Assembly: GCA_900208305.1 (NCBI GenBank)
Contig: OAPG01000011.1
Coordinates: 372,001 to 436,000 of the forward strand
Direction: 5' to 3'
Length of the DNA: 64,000 nucleotides
DNA from: Melanopsichium pennsylvanicum
Taxonomy: Eukaryota; Basidiomycota; Ustilaginomycetes; Ustilaginales
Under the pieces are notes generated by a model. The model worked only from the letters and a program-made list of their open reading frames with translations, searched no databases and was not told the origin of the DNA. Positions 9,182 through 19,100 of this stretch are shown piece by piece; position 1 is the first letter of the stretch; every line of letters starts with the position of its first letter. Position numbers and translations under genes: made by a program.

Positions 9182-11785
9182 TCATTCAATCACCCACAGG
9201 TTGGGACACTCTTCCCGCTTCCAATGCACTGTCTCCATCTCGTAGTCGGCCCAGTCCGTCTCATCATTCGGCAGCAGAGGCCCAATCTTGTCAACTCCGA
9301 CAGTCGTGACTGTTCCTTTGGCACCTTCCTGACTTCCGACCGTGCGAACCACGCCGACAAAGTACATTGCCGCCGGAACCCTCATGATCGGGTGTAAGAC
9401 CAGCTCTTCCCACAATAATCTAAGGCCAGGCTTCATGTGTGGGAAATCAACGCCAAGTGCTACGACATGATTCATACCGGAAAGAGTCGACGGCTTGAAT
9501 TCACGGAAAAGCCTTTCCCACGTGGCATCCGCATGGACGCTCGCTTCTTTTACAGATCTGGGCACGTCAACCCTGATGCCCTCAGCAAGCTCCTCTGGAT
9601 CTAAGCAGGTGTGATGGGGAGAAACGGCTTTGAATGAGCCATCACTCCGCTCTGAGCAGGCGGTTGATGCATTGGAATGCCGTTCTGACGAAGGCCAGTT
9701 TTTTGCGGCGAGTTCATCGCAAGGCTCTTCCACCTTGATCTTCTTGCGCGGAACCATTTGATCAAGGCGTTCCTGCTCAGCTGCGTCCGGCGAGCCGTAG
9801 TCGATATGGTCTGAGTCTTTCGTTGCATGCTCCCCGTGGTAATTGTGGCGCGTCTGGCCATGCTGGCCATTTACTCGATTCCCGCATCGCTGGCCTGTGT
9901 CGCGGGACGGAGTTGGCTCGTCATCTTCGTCTTCGAGGGCATGCGAGGCTTCAGCTTCAGCTTCGAGTCTGACCAGCTCGTTTTCGTAGTACGTCTGGCA
10001 ATCTACGTGGCGGATGGACATTCCCGCAGGGACACTTCCATCGTACGGAGCCACACCTGGCTTTGCGCCGTCCAAGGTGGGGCCTCGGCGATAGGTAGCT
10101 GCATCTTCGACCGTATTGGTCGTGTCGCCGTCCCGCTTCCTTTTCTTGCAGTTGTTACTTTTCGCCTTAGTGCTCGACGGGGCTTCCACATCCAGGACGG
10201 GCGATACCAAATCCAAGCTGCCGCCTCCTGGAGGGAAGCTGTTGCCGATGTCGGACGATGAGATCTCGTCTGATGCACTAGCTAGGGCAGACCTGGCCAC
10301 TCTGATCTGGTACGACGGCTTGCGATCTTCCACCCAAGCCAATTTCTGAGCAGAGGAATCGTCGTCATCAGCAGTCGCTCCTCGCTCTCGCTGTGCGGCA
10401 CGCTGTTTAGCTTCTGAAAAAGCTTGGAAATTTTCGGCGTCGCGAAGGAGCTGCAGCTTCTTCCGCCTCATTTGGTTGCGACGCTTGGTCCTGTTAGTGC
10501 CTTGCCCAGGAGGGATCAGAAATTGCGATTCGGATGCATCGCTGGACTCGCCTTCTTCAGCTCTGGCTGCAGCTCGACGACGGTCTGACCGGGTGTGTTG
10601 TACTGATGGCGCCGAATCAGAAGTCTGCGTATCTTCGTCGGAAGAATCCGAGTCAGAGTCCGAGTGCGAGACCGGATCCGAGTCCGAATCTGAGTCCGAA
10701 TCCGAGCGGCTCGAGGAAGAGTCTGACGAAGAAGAGGAACCATTGTCACTTGACGAAATCGGAGCCGAGATTAAGTCTGAGTCAGAAGCCGAATCAGAGC
10801 TGCTGTCTGATGGACCCGTTGAATCCGAGCTCGAAGACGAGGACGACAGATCGCGGGATCTTTTGGTAGCAGCTTGCACTGCAGACATTCTGGCCGCTGC
10901 GCTCGGCGGCAATCTTGATGCTGATCCACTTTTTACAGTGCTTGTATTGCCGGATGATCGCTGCAATTGTTTTCGCTTAGCTTCGAAGGCGGCCATCGCT
11001 GCCGAAGCGCCTCCGGTAGTGCGCAACGACATCATAGGCATCGTTGGTGTAGGACAGGCAGGTTTTGCGTCTGACGCCTTTGCGTTGACTGATTTTGCCG
11101 CTCGATGGAGATCGAAACTCGATGCGCCCGGCATGCGCGGCAAATCGTCTATTCCTACGAGTCTTGCAGGAAGCACGTCGGCATCATCGTCTTCGTTAGT
11201 GTGGATTCCAGCTCGCAACAGGGCAGCCACACGCGTAGCTTCAAGGATGGCATTTCGCTCCTCTGCGTCGCGAGCATCCTTTTCGAGCGAATCAGTGCTT
11301 TGATATTCTTGTTCGTCGGAGCCATCGTCCATGTCGTCCTGCTCCTCGCGAACGGCATTGTTCGACTCTTCCTCCGTATCTGCGCTTCTCTCTTCGCCTT
11401 GATCCGCCGTTGATGTAACTTGCCGTTGGTCGAGGTGAACTTGGATAGTATCACCATCCCTCAGGATCTCGGGATCGTCGAAGGGAATCTCGAAGCTGTC
11501 CATTTGGAACACCAAATGCTCTGAACTCGTATTTTGCAGGATCTTGTCGTGTCCTAAAACCTTGGTTCGTGCCAGAAGGTGGGAATGAGCGAAGCGCTGC
11601 AGCTTCTGAAAGCATTCTGCATCGTGATAGTCGAATGGAGCGAGAAAGTGATGCTCAGGCAGGGGATGCCTGCTGACCACTCGTAGGCGGATCTTGTTGG
11701 AGCGACCAAGGAAGGCTACGGATTCCGGAGGTAGACTTGATCTAGCCGTGACTGGAGTAATTCCGCGAAAGCTGCTGTCAGACAT
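9182..11785 (-). CDS. Coilin-like nuclear protein (tentative)
   Basis: An 867-residue intronless frame. The first about 110 residues (KIRLRVVSRHPLP..., then LVFQMDSFEIPFDDPEILRD and GDTIQVHL) resemble the ubiquitin-like self-association domain of coilin, where a beta strand is followed by a helix and a final 'D-x-D-x-(L/I)-x-V-x-L' strand. A long acidic Ser/Asp repeat region follows (about residues 318-388), then a basic KKRKR nuclear localisation-like motif near 545. The C-terminal block (about 740-866, including KPGLRLLWEELVLHPIMRVP) could be a Tudor-like fold as in coilin. Coilin scaffolds Cajal bodies and snRNP maturation, which would fit a nuclear role. The assignment rests on pattern resemblance only; an alternative is an unrelated Ser-rich nuclear protein. 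It converges with PAT1. Confidence 0.55.
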   Translation of the reverse strand: MSDSSFRGITPVTARSSLPPESVAFLGRSNKIRLRVVSRHPLPEHHFLAPFDYHDAECFQKLQRFAHSHLLARTKVLGHDKILQNTSSEHLVFQMDSFEIPFDDPEILRDGDTIQVHLDQRQVTSTADQGEERSADTEEESNNAVREEQDDMDDGSDEQEYQSTDSLEKDARDAEERNAILEATRVAALLRAGIHTNEDDDADVLPARLVGIDDLPRMPGASSFDLHRAAKSVNAKASDAKPACPTPTMPMMSLRTTGGASAAMAAFEAKRKQLQRSSGNTSTVKSGSASRLPPSAAARMSAVQAATKRSRDLSSSSSSSDSTGPSDSSSDSASDSDLISAPISSSDNGSSSSSDSSSSRSDSDSDSDSDPVSHSDSDSDSSDEDTQTSDSAPSVQHTRSDRRRAAARAEEGESSDASESQFLIPPGQGTNRTKRRNQMRRKKLQLLRDAENFQAFSEAKQRAAQRERGATADDDDSSAQKLAWVEDRKPSYQIRVARSALASASDEISSSDIGNSFPPGGGSLDLVSPVLDVEAPSSTKAKSNNCKKRKRDGDTTNTVEDAATYRRGPTLDGAKPGVAPYDGSVPAGMSIRHVDCQTYYENELVRLEAEAEASHALEDEDDEPTPSRDTGQRCGNRVNGQHGQTRHNYHGEHATKDSDHIDYGSPDAAEQERLDQMVPRKKIKVEEPCDELAAKNWPSSERHSNASTACSERSDGSFKAVSPHHTCLDPEELAEGIRVDVPRSVKEASVHADATWERLFREFKPSTLSGMNHVVALGVDFPHMKPGLRLLWEELVLHPIMRVPAAMYFVGVVRTVGSQEGAKGTVTTVGVDKIGPLLPNDETDWADYEMETVHWKREECPNLWVIE

Positions 11786-12232
11786 TCTGATGGGAGCGTG
11801 GAGTGGTGGTGGTAGTGGTAGTGGTGATGGTGGACGTATGCGCCTCGGGTCAAGATCAAGAAATGGCTGGATTGGCCGCGCTCGAGCCTTCTTGACTGAT
11901 ATCCAAAGAAAGCTCAGTCCAATCCAGCGTACCTGATGGCTAGTCCGACCTTGCTATTTGGCTACTGAGTCATCTGGATACGGAGATGATACGGTAAGTT
12001 AGCAAAAGGTCGAGAAGGTTTCTGGCAGCATTTTGTTGGACCCTGAATTCTGTCGGCCCAACCGAATGCGCCTCATTATTTTCCTCCACCTGATTCAGTT
12101 TCAGCACAGCGCCTTTGCGACCACAACAAGGAATCCACCCGCTAAACTGAAATTTCTCAGGATTCGGCTTTTGACCACGGAAGACGGCTTTGATCCATTT
12201 TTTGTTGGCCTGCTCTTGACTGCTGTTGGCTG
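11786..12232. other. Coilin-like / FAD1 divergent promoter region
   Basis: About 450 bp between two divergent genes. No repeat, RNA gene or conserved short protein is recognised. Confidence 0.5.
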
Positions 12233-13576
12233 ATGGCGCGCTTACGTCAATTCACGTTGAACTGCCTTCGCGATTGTTGCTTGGGCCAACATCGGATGCT
12301 CCCCGCACTTTTCACACATCACCATTCAGCTTCACACGCTAAATTCATGTCTCATCGTCACACTTTGACCGCTCGATGCTTCAAAACTTGTTTCAGCTTG
12401 CCCGCATTCTTTCCAAGGTACACAAAGTCCCAGCAAGCTCTTGGCAATCACAGTTCACGATTCGGAACAAGCGCTGGTAACGCAATCGTTTTCACAAACA
12501 AGGTAGCACAAATGGCGTCAAACGGCTCGCCTTGGATCGCACCACCATCATCATCACCGCCACCACAATGGATCGCATCCATCGACTCGGTCTATTCCCT
12601 CTTCGAAGATCCCTCCGCAGCGTCACAATACCCTGACTTGTCGCAAAAAGTCAAAGACGCCGTGCAGCTTTGCGAAGAGGTCATCAACCAAGTTGGGCAA
12701 TCGCACTGCGCTTTGAGCTTCAATGGTGGAAAGGATTGCACGGTCCTTGTTCACATCTTGAGTGCTGTTTTGAGACGATTGAATGGTCTCTCTCCCAAAC
12801 AGGCTGCATCATCGCGGATTACCGCAGGGAAAGAGGCGCTACCATCGATACCTTCGCTCTACATCACTTGCCCTAGCCCTTTTCCAACCGTCGAAAAGTT
12901 CATCAAATACTGTATAAGCCCTGTATACGGCTATAATCTGGATCTTATCAGTGTTGAAGGAGGAATGAAGCAAGGCATCAGGACCTATCTCGACGGTGGA
13001 GGTCAGCACCGCGTCGGAATCTCCGACACAACGTCGTCATCATCTCAATCAGGCTACAGCGATGAAGTACCCCAGCAGCCTCGAGAGATCAAAGCCATGT
13101 TCGTTGGAACACGCAGAGATGACCCTCATGGACCACAACTCAAGCCTCGCAGTTGGACAGACAAAGACTGGCCTCGGGTGGAGAGGATTCACCCTATCTT
13201 GGACTGGACTTACCAAGATGTGTGGCATTTCCTACGCTGCCCGCATTTGGGCAGTTCCGAACAAGCGTTGGGCACAACCAGGGACGAATTAGCAAAGGAT
13301 TGGGGTACCGCCGGAGGTGGAGCACAGGGCGTGCCGTACTGTCTACTCTATGATCAGGGATACACAAGTCTGGGTTCTACGTACAACACGCTTCCCAACC
13401 CCGAACTCGAAATGCATACCGAGGAGCAAGAGGCGGGACAGGTTGTAGTGGGAGACGGTACAGCAAAAGGCAGATGGAGACCAGCGTACATGTTGAAGGA
13501 CGGCTCCTTGGAACGGGCGGGTCGGGTCGAGAACGCTTCATCACAAGCACCAAAAAGCTCAGCAGCACAACAATAG
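12233..13576 (+). CDS. FAD1: FAD synthetase (FMN adenylyltransferase)
   Basis: A PAPS-reductase-like ATP pyrophosphatase that makes FAD from FMN and ATP. Key segments are SFNGGKDCTVLVH (about residues 161-173, the P-loop-like ATP site), YITCPSPFPTVEKFIKYC, then MFVGTRRDDPHG (about 289-300) and HPILDWTYQDVWHFLR. These are the fungal Fad1 signatures. The frame is 447 codons from the first ATG. The catalytic homology starts only around residue 100, and a second in-frame ATG at 12512 (MASNGSPW) gives a 354-residue protein close to the usual size. The 93-residue leader is rich in Arg, His and Ser with very few acidic residues, so it could be a mitochondrial presequence or simply translated leader. 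No intron is apparent. Confidence 0.9.
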   Translation: MARLRQFTLNCLRDCCLGQHRMLPALFTHHHSASHAKFMSHRHTLTARCFKTCFSLPAFFPRYTKSQQALGNHSSRFGTSAGNAIVFTNKVAQMASNGSPWIAPPSSSPPPQWIASIDSVYSLFEDPSAASQYPDLSQKVKDAVQLCEEVINQVGQSHCALSFNGGKDCTVLVHILSAVLRRLNGLSPKQAASSRITAGKEALPSIPSLYITCPSPFPTVEKFIKYCISPVYGYNLDLISVEGGMKQGIRTYLDGGGQHRVGISDTTSSSSQSGYSDEVPQQPREIKAMFVGTRRDDPHGPQLKPRSWTDKDWPRVERIHPILDWTYQDVWHFLRCPHLGSSEQALGTTRDELAKDWGTAGGGAQGVPYCLLYDQGYTSLGSTYNTLPNPELEMHTEEQEAGQVVVGDGTAKGRWRPAYMLKDGSLERAGRVENASSQAPKSSAAQQ

Positions 13577-13727
13577 AATCTTTCCATGCGCACAATGCAA
13601 TCCTCATCAATCTGGCTTCAACACACACTCTGCTCTGTGACTTTGTAACAAGCCTTACGTCTGATGAGACCGTTTCAATGATTGCAACAGGTTGGGCAAG
13701 TGTGTGTGTGTCTGAGTTGCCATGGCG

Positions 13728-15725
13728 CTACAAGGTATCTTCCTGACTTTGAGCTGCGCGCTTGGCAACGTCCCAATAACCCTGCATTGTCTCACCCAAA
13801 ACCTCCCTGGCTTTCTGATCGGTCGGTGCGGCTGCGGCTCTGAACCCTCTCCCTTCCCAATGCCTCTTCCTTATCGAACCTTCAAAGATCAGTTCACAGG
13901 TGTTGGTGTTCCAATCCACGTGATCTTCGTTGGTGGTCAAAGCCCTGAATCCTCCAATGGGGAGGTTGTTGGAATTTGCATCACCTTTTGCTTGCTTTTC
14001 TTCATCCGATTCGGCTTGCTTGGTCTCGCCAGGATCGGTCCAGTCGATACGCACCGTCATCAACCTTTTGTACGCTTTCAATGCCTTAGCACTACCTTCC
14101 ACCACCACCACCGCCATCTGTGGATTGAACAGGCATACACCGGTCAGAGCGTGATCCTGTGCATCCTTGCGTACCTTGAACTTGTGCTTGGGCGACACCA
14201 AATGCTTGATCTTGTAGACGTGCAGGAACAATCCTTTCTTCTCTTCGGCTTCCTTCTTTCTCTCCAACTTTTCGCGACGCTGATCGTCTGTCAGTTTCCG
14301 CTCCGCATTCTGTCTCTCGTGCGCTTCTTTTCGAGCAGCAATCTCGCGACGAACACGAGCCTCGATCTTGGTGGGATCGCTCACGGCTTCGGATGTGAGA
14401 ACACGCATCAGGTTGCTGAGTTTGACTTTGGGCGGTTCGGGTGGGAGCAGACCCATCTTGATGCGGTCGCGTTTATCAGATAGCTCGGCGGAACGACGCT
14501 GACGCCGCAACTTGCGCTGTTCGCGCTTGGTCAGCATCAGTCCGCGGGGTTTGGCTTCGATCTTGTCCGTTGGAGCAGGGATGGGTATAGGATGCTGGAC
14601 GTAGTGATCTATTGGAGAATCTTTTCCAAACAAAAGCACTTTTGAGCCGTCTTTCTTGGCTTCCTCGAGCAGATCCTCAGGAGAAGAGACTTGGTCAGGG
14701 ATATCAGAGTAAGATTCATCGACGAAGAAGTTGACATCCCACCACTCAACCTCTGGGGGAGCCTCCCTCAGCAGCCTCTTCTCGTCAGCTCCATTTGCAT
14801 CGGACAGCCCAGCCTTGCGAGCACTCTCTTCGATACGTTTCCTGAGCGCCTCCATTTGGGCCTCTTGACGTAGTTCGTCCGCCTCCCGTACGTGCCGGCC
14901 TGGCTTGTGGAACTGGAATCCCTTATGCATGGATCTCTGCTTTGGGCCTTCGCTAGATTCTGACGCGAGCTCTCGGCTGGCTTGCAGATAGGGATTGAGC
15001 TTGGGAGCAACGCTGCGGGATTTCACATAGGGCGTCGAAGAGGTGGAGGAGGAGGGGTCTTTAGGTTTGTACGCCACTTCTGAGGATAGAAGGAGCGGGT
15101 GGATTGCTGTCGGTGCTTTGCTTCCGGGTGCTGATGCTGAGGTGGGCTGAGAGACAGAGTTCTTGCTGCTGGGCTGGGAGGAGATGGCAGTTGCAGTTGT
15201 CGTAGATGAGAACGGTCTGGTCTTGACATTGAGAGCAGCCATCTGTGCCTGAACTTTTGCTCTTGCTGCTTCAAGCTGGGCTTGAATGCTGCCACTTGCT
15301 CCAGCGGTCGATGTTCTGGCCGCAACATTGCTCGCTGGAGATGGTACAGCCTCTGATGATGAGTAGCCGTTAATTTTGTTCCCGTCAGAGGCAGATCTGG
15401 ATGCCGTAGCAGATGCCGGAGGTCTCGCCGGTGGTGCTGCCGCTGCTGCTTGAGTACTCGGCATTGACCCCTTGTTCTGCATGGCAGCCATCAAAGCCTG
15501 GGCTCTAGCTTTGGCCGCCGCAACTTGCGCCGAGATGCTGCTGTTTCCTGCATTGGCTGGTGATGGTGCGGCGGTGATGGTAGGTTGCACGCCGGCGCGG
15601 TGAATGGCGGAACGGGATGCGTCTGGGCGAGGCTTTTTCGGCGGGGTGCCAGTTGTGTTTTGAGTGGAGGGATCATCGTCTTCTTCGTCCTCCAAGACGT
15701 TTCTTATCGGTCGTTTTGGAGGCAT
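13728..15725 (-). CDS. PRP3: U4/U6 snRNP splicing factor Prp3
   Basis: A 665-residue intronless protein. The N-terminal half is low-complexity Ala/Ser/Pro-rich with two similar AQVAAAKARAQALMAAMQ / QAQLEAARAKVQAQMAALN helices. The PRP3 domain starts near residue 325 (PPEVEWWDVNFFVDE) and holds LTKREQRKLRRQRRSAELSD and PPEPPKVKLSNLMRVLTSEA. The C-terminal DUF1115/RWD-like part begins about 495 (LFLHVYKIKHLVSPKHKFKV) and ends with VRIDWTD. Prp3 holds the U4/U6 duplex in the tri-snRNP during spliceosome assembly in the nucleus. The length fits the family (human 683). It is convergent with FAD1, with about 150 bp between the stop codons. Confidence 0.93.
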   Translation of the reverse strand: MPPKRPIRNVLEDEEDDDPSTQNTTGTPPKKPRPDASRSAIHRAGVQPTITAAPSPANAGNSSISAQVAAAKARAQALMAAMQNKGSMPSTQAAAAAPPARPPASATASRSASDGNKINGYSSSEAVPSPASNVAARTSTAGASGSIQAQLEAARAKVQAQMAALNVKTRPFSSTTTATAISSQPSSKNSVSQPTSASAPGSKAPTAIHPLLLSSEVAYKPKDPSSSTSSTPYVKSRSVAPKLNPYLQASRELASESSEGPKQRSMHKGFQFHKPGRHVREADELRQEAQMEALRKRIEESARKAGLSDANGADEKRLLREAPPEVEWWDVNFFVDESYSDIPDQVSSPEDLLEEAKKDGSKVLLFGKDSPIDHYVQHPIPIPAPTDKIEAKPRGLMLTKREQRKLRRQRRSAELSDKRDRIKMGLLPPEPPKVKLSNLMRVLTSEAVSDPTKIEARVRREIAARKEAHERQNAERKLTDDQRREKLERKKEAEEKKGLFLHVYKIKHLVSPKHKFKVRKDAQDHALTGVCLFNPQMAVVVVEGSAKALKAYKRLMTVRIDWTDPGETKQAESDEEKQAKGDANSNNLPIGGFRALTTNEDHVDWNTNTCELIFEGSIRKRHWEGRGFRAAAAPTDQKAREVLGETMQGYWDVAKRAAQSQEDTL

Positions 15726-16100
15726 CTTGTGCCGATTCTGCTGACTTGCTCGATATGATAAGACAGCGGCTGGAGGTGTGATCGTTGAAATGGAGGGTGA
15801 GTGGGAAGGTCAGGTTGGCAATGTCCAAAAGTATTAAGGCTGAGCCAAATGTTAAATGGCAGGCAGTTCGGGATTCGGGCAGTGATTTTGGAGCTCTCCA
15901 CACAGGCAGACATCTGTCAAACGGCGAAGTTGGCTCAGAAGCTTGTCGTATCGACATTGGGTTACTCATCAAGCACACGGCTGCAAAGCATCACGCATAT
16001 GGGCATCAATGCAGAGATTCTGGGTTGTGTGTAAGTGCATTCTTGGTAGGATACAGATTAGATGGAGGAATTCATCACTTCCCTTTGTTTTTCGCTAGAC
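15726..16100. other. PRP3 upstream / POM152 downstream spacer
   Basis: About 375 bp upstream of PRP3 and downstream of POM152, which share a strand. No supported feature. Confidence 0.5.
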
Positions 16101-19100
16101 TCACGCTTCGTCCGCGTGCGCCTCGTTCTTAATCGCCAACCGACTCTTTCCCAGCGGCGTGGCCGCACCGCTGTGGTAATCCAGCGACACCTGACACCAT
16201 CGATCTTGCAGCCATGTCACCGACCAAGTCCCCTCTACTGCGGCCCAGATACTATACGTCTCCTCTATAATGCCGCTAACCGTATTGGTCTCGAGCACCT
16301 TTGGCCTGGCATGTGTGTCCACCGGCTCGCTTCGTTGGTATGTGAACGAGAAAGGTGGCACACCCTTGAAGCTAAAGATGATCTCGGCTTGGTTGCCTTC
16401 GCGCAGGTCTTCGACAAAGTGGTTCCCCTCGGAGATGCGCACTGTGGGAAGATCGTGGATGGTCTTAACCATGTCTTGCGAGATGCGAGGGTCGATGTCG
16501 CGGCGGCACTGGTTCTGTTGGTGGGCAACAGACTTGATTGCGAGCACGCCTGGTTTCTCGGCGACGCGCGAGAATTCGGCGGTGTTGACCGCTGCTCGCG
16601 CTGTCTTTCCGTTAAACTCGTATGAGACTGTCCACGGTGGGCTACCCTGCAAGGCGAACTCAACCATCTCGCCAATGCAGTAGTCTTCCCTTGCGGATAC
16701 AGCTGCGATGTCAGCTGTTTCGGTAACTTCGATGACCATTGCCCTGTCGTCCTGCTTATAGCTGTTTTGTACCGGCGCAGATTGACAATTGTTCGCATCA
16801 GTCACCTGCATAACGCGGATGGACCAGAGCCCCTTGGTGGAAAAAGCAAACTCGTCTTTGCTAAGGTCGAGCTTGTACTCGTGCCCCTTGATGCCGCTGC
16901 GTGTGAATCGGTAAGCTCCGGCACCCGCAGACGGACTCGATGAAGAGGCGACCTCGAAGGTGATTGTGAATGGAGCCTGACCCTGAAGCTTGAGCACGGG
17001 CAAGCTGCTCAGCCGGTCGAGACCATCACCGAGACACAGAGAAGGCCTGCTATGCCTCGACGACTTGCTGGCGAACGACGCACCAGGCAGTGGCAATATC
17101 ATCTGCTCGAGCCGTCGCGGTGATTCTGTCGAAAAGTCTTGCAAACGCGACGGAGCGTACACTGAATCGCCGACCGTGTTCAAGACATATGTATGCCAGC
17201 CTGGCAGGGCAGTCGATAGCTCGAGGTTGGTAATGCCAAGTGCCGATGTGAAGGCGGTCTTGCGACGCTTTCCGTGCATGGCCACTTCGTGAGCTGCAGA
17301 AGCCAGAGTTGCAGCAGCTTCCGGCTCGCTGCTGGCACTCCACGATGGTGCAATGTGTTCGTACTCGACATCAACGGGGAATTGACCGGACATGACAATG
17401 TCGACCGAGTCGGGCTGTCCACGGCACACAGGTGCGCGTATCAAGCTGCCATTACTAGCAGCAACACCGGCGTCCGTTGCAAATTGGACGTGAGGTTGAG
17501 GGCGGACGCTGATGCGATACTCCTCTTGACCTTTGAGAACAGTACCAGGGCAATAATTGTCGCGAATGCGCTTGATCCTGTACGTACCAGGATGCTCAGC
17601 CATGAGCTCAGCATCGACATTGTGCAGCGATGCCGCGAGATCCACCTCCTCGGCCGACTCATCTGCCTTCCACGAATAGTTGACGTGCCAAGGACCCTGA
17701 CCACTGAGACGGATGGGAAGACGGGCACCTTTGCCGAACAATACCTCCTGATGGCGACCCTTGTCCGCTTTGATGGGCAAGAAACCGACACTTGGCTGCA
17801 CACGTCGCACCTCGACGTTGAGATCACGTGTAGCCAGCGACTTTTCACATCCTCTCGCGTCACGGATCTTGACCAAACTGACCGTGACTAGTCCACCAGA
17901 TGCGGCGACGGACTTGGGAATATCGATCTTGAGCTTATGAGGCGACTGTGTGATGCCCTCGACCACCTTGGTTTCGATGCTGTCGCCTGCTCGGACTGCA
18001 TAGGTGAGGTCCCAAGGTCCTGCACCACTGAAACGGACGTCAGCTTCAGCCTGCTTGCCACTGCAGCTCTGCATGACTGCTCGGTCATCAAGCTGACGAA
18101 TCGGCGCGGTGAATTCGGCGCTCGACAGAGGATGGAAGACCTGTGTGAACGAGGGCCCGTCGAGCGGGATGCCGCGATAGTTGCTATCGTGTAGCTTGAC
18201 AAATTTGTAGGTGACTGCACCATCGACGTCAGGGCGGAAGTCGAGTTCGTCGCGGGTCTGGTCAAAGATTGTTCGGACCTTGCGCTCGGGATGGCGGCCC
18301 TGCTTGGTGACTTCGTACTCGAGTTGGAAGGGCGGGGTGCCTGTGAGGACCGACATCGCTTTGACACCCACAGGGCCCGCACAGCGGTCTTCGATGCTGC
18401 TGAACTTGATCTGTGCAGTGGGAGGCGGGACGTCGACGACCTCGCACGTCCAGGGAGTGCCGACTTCACCGGGGCAGAAGGGACCGACGATGTCGTCGAT
18501 GCGGTAAGTGCCTGGTTTGTTGATCGCGAACGGCACGCGAGAGCTTTGTGCGGGCAAAGTGAGTCGCATGGTCGAGGCAGAGGCGGCATCGCGTGCCCAC
18601 AGGCCCTTGTTTGCGGCGCTATTATCGGGATGGAATGTGACGCTGACGTTCCAATCGCCGCTCTGTTCAGCATTGGGACTGGACTGCAGATTCAGGTCGA
18701 TGCCCTGGACGTTTCTCAAAAGCGGTAGAGGGTGGCCGGGTCGGCATCGTTGTGCGTCAAAAGCGACGCTGCGACGCGAGTGCACGACGACCGACTGCTT
18801 GTAGGTCGGTGTCGATTCCCCATCTCCCTTAATCTTCTTACGTGCCTTCTGAGTGAGCGACAAGCCCCGATGACGGTCCGCGTGGACAGCTACGCGGTTA
18901 CCGCAGGCATCGGTTACGCTCTCAAGCGCATAGGTGTAGTTGCCCGGAAGCTCGAGATCGATGGTGCTGAGCGGCATGTCGACATCCACAGAGACTGCCC
19001 AGGAGAAGTCTTCGCTCCCTTGTTGATTTCGACGAGACGCAGCACGGGTGCGCTCGCGTGCTAGAGCCAGACGCTCTGTAGGCGATAGGAGCGCTTCCGC

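Noticed and set aside
10476..11303. 275-codon plus-strand frame rich in Ser/Glu
   Set aside because: It is the mirror of the Ser/Asp repeat tract in the minus-strand coilin-like gene; repeat composition keeps the opposite frame open.
13722..14483. 253-codon plus-strand frame
   Set aside because: Antisense to the conserved core of PRP3, with no homology of its own.
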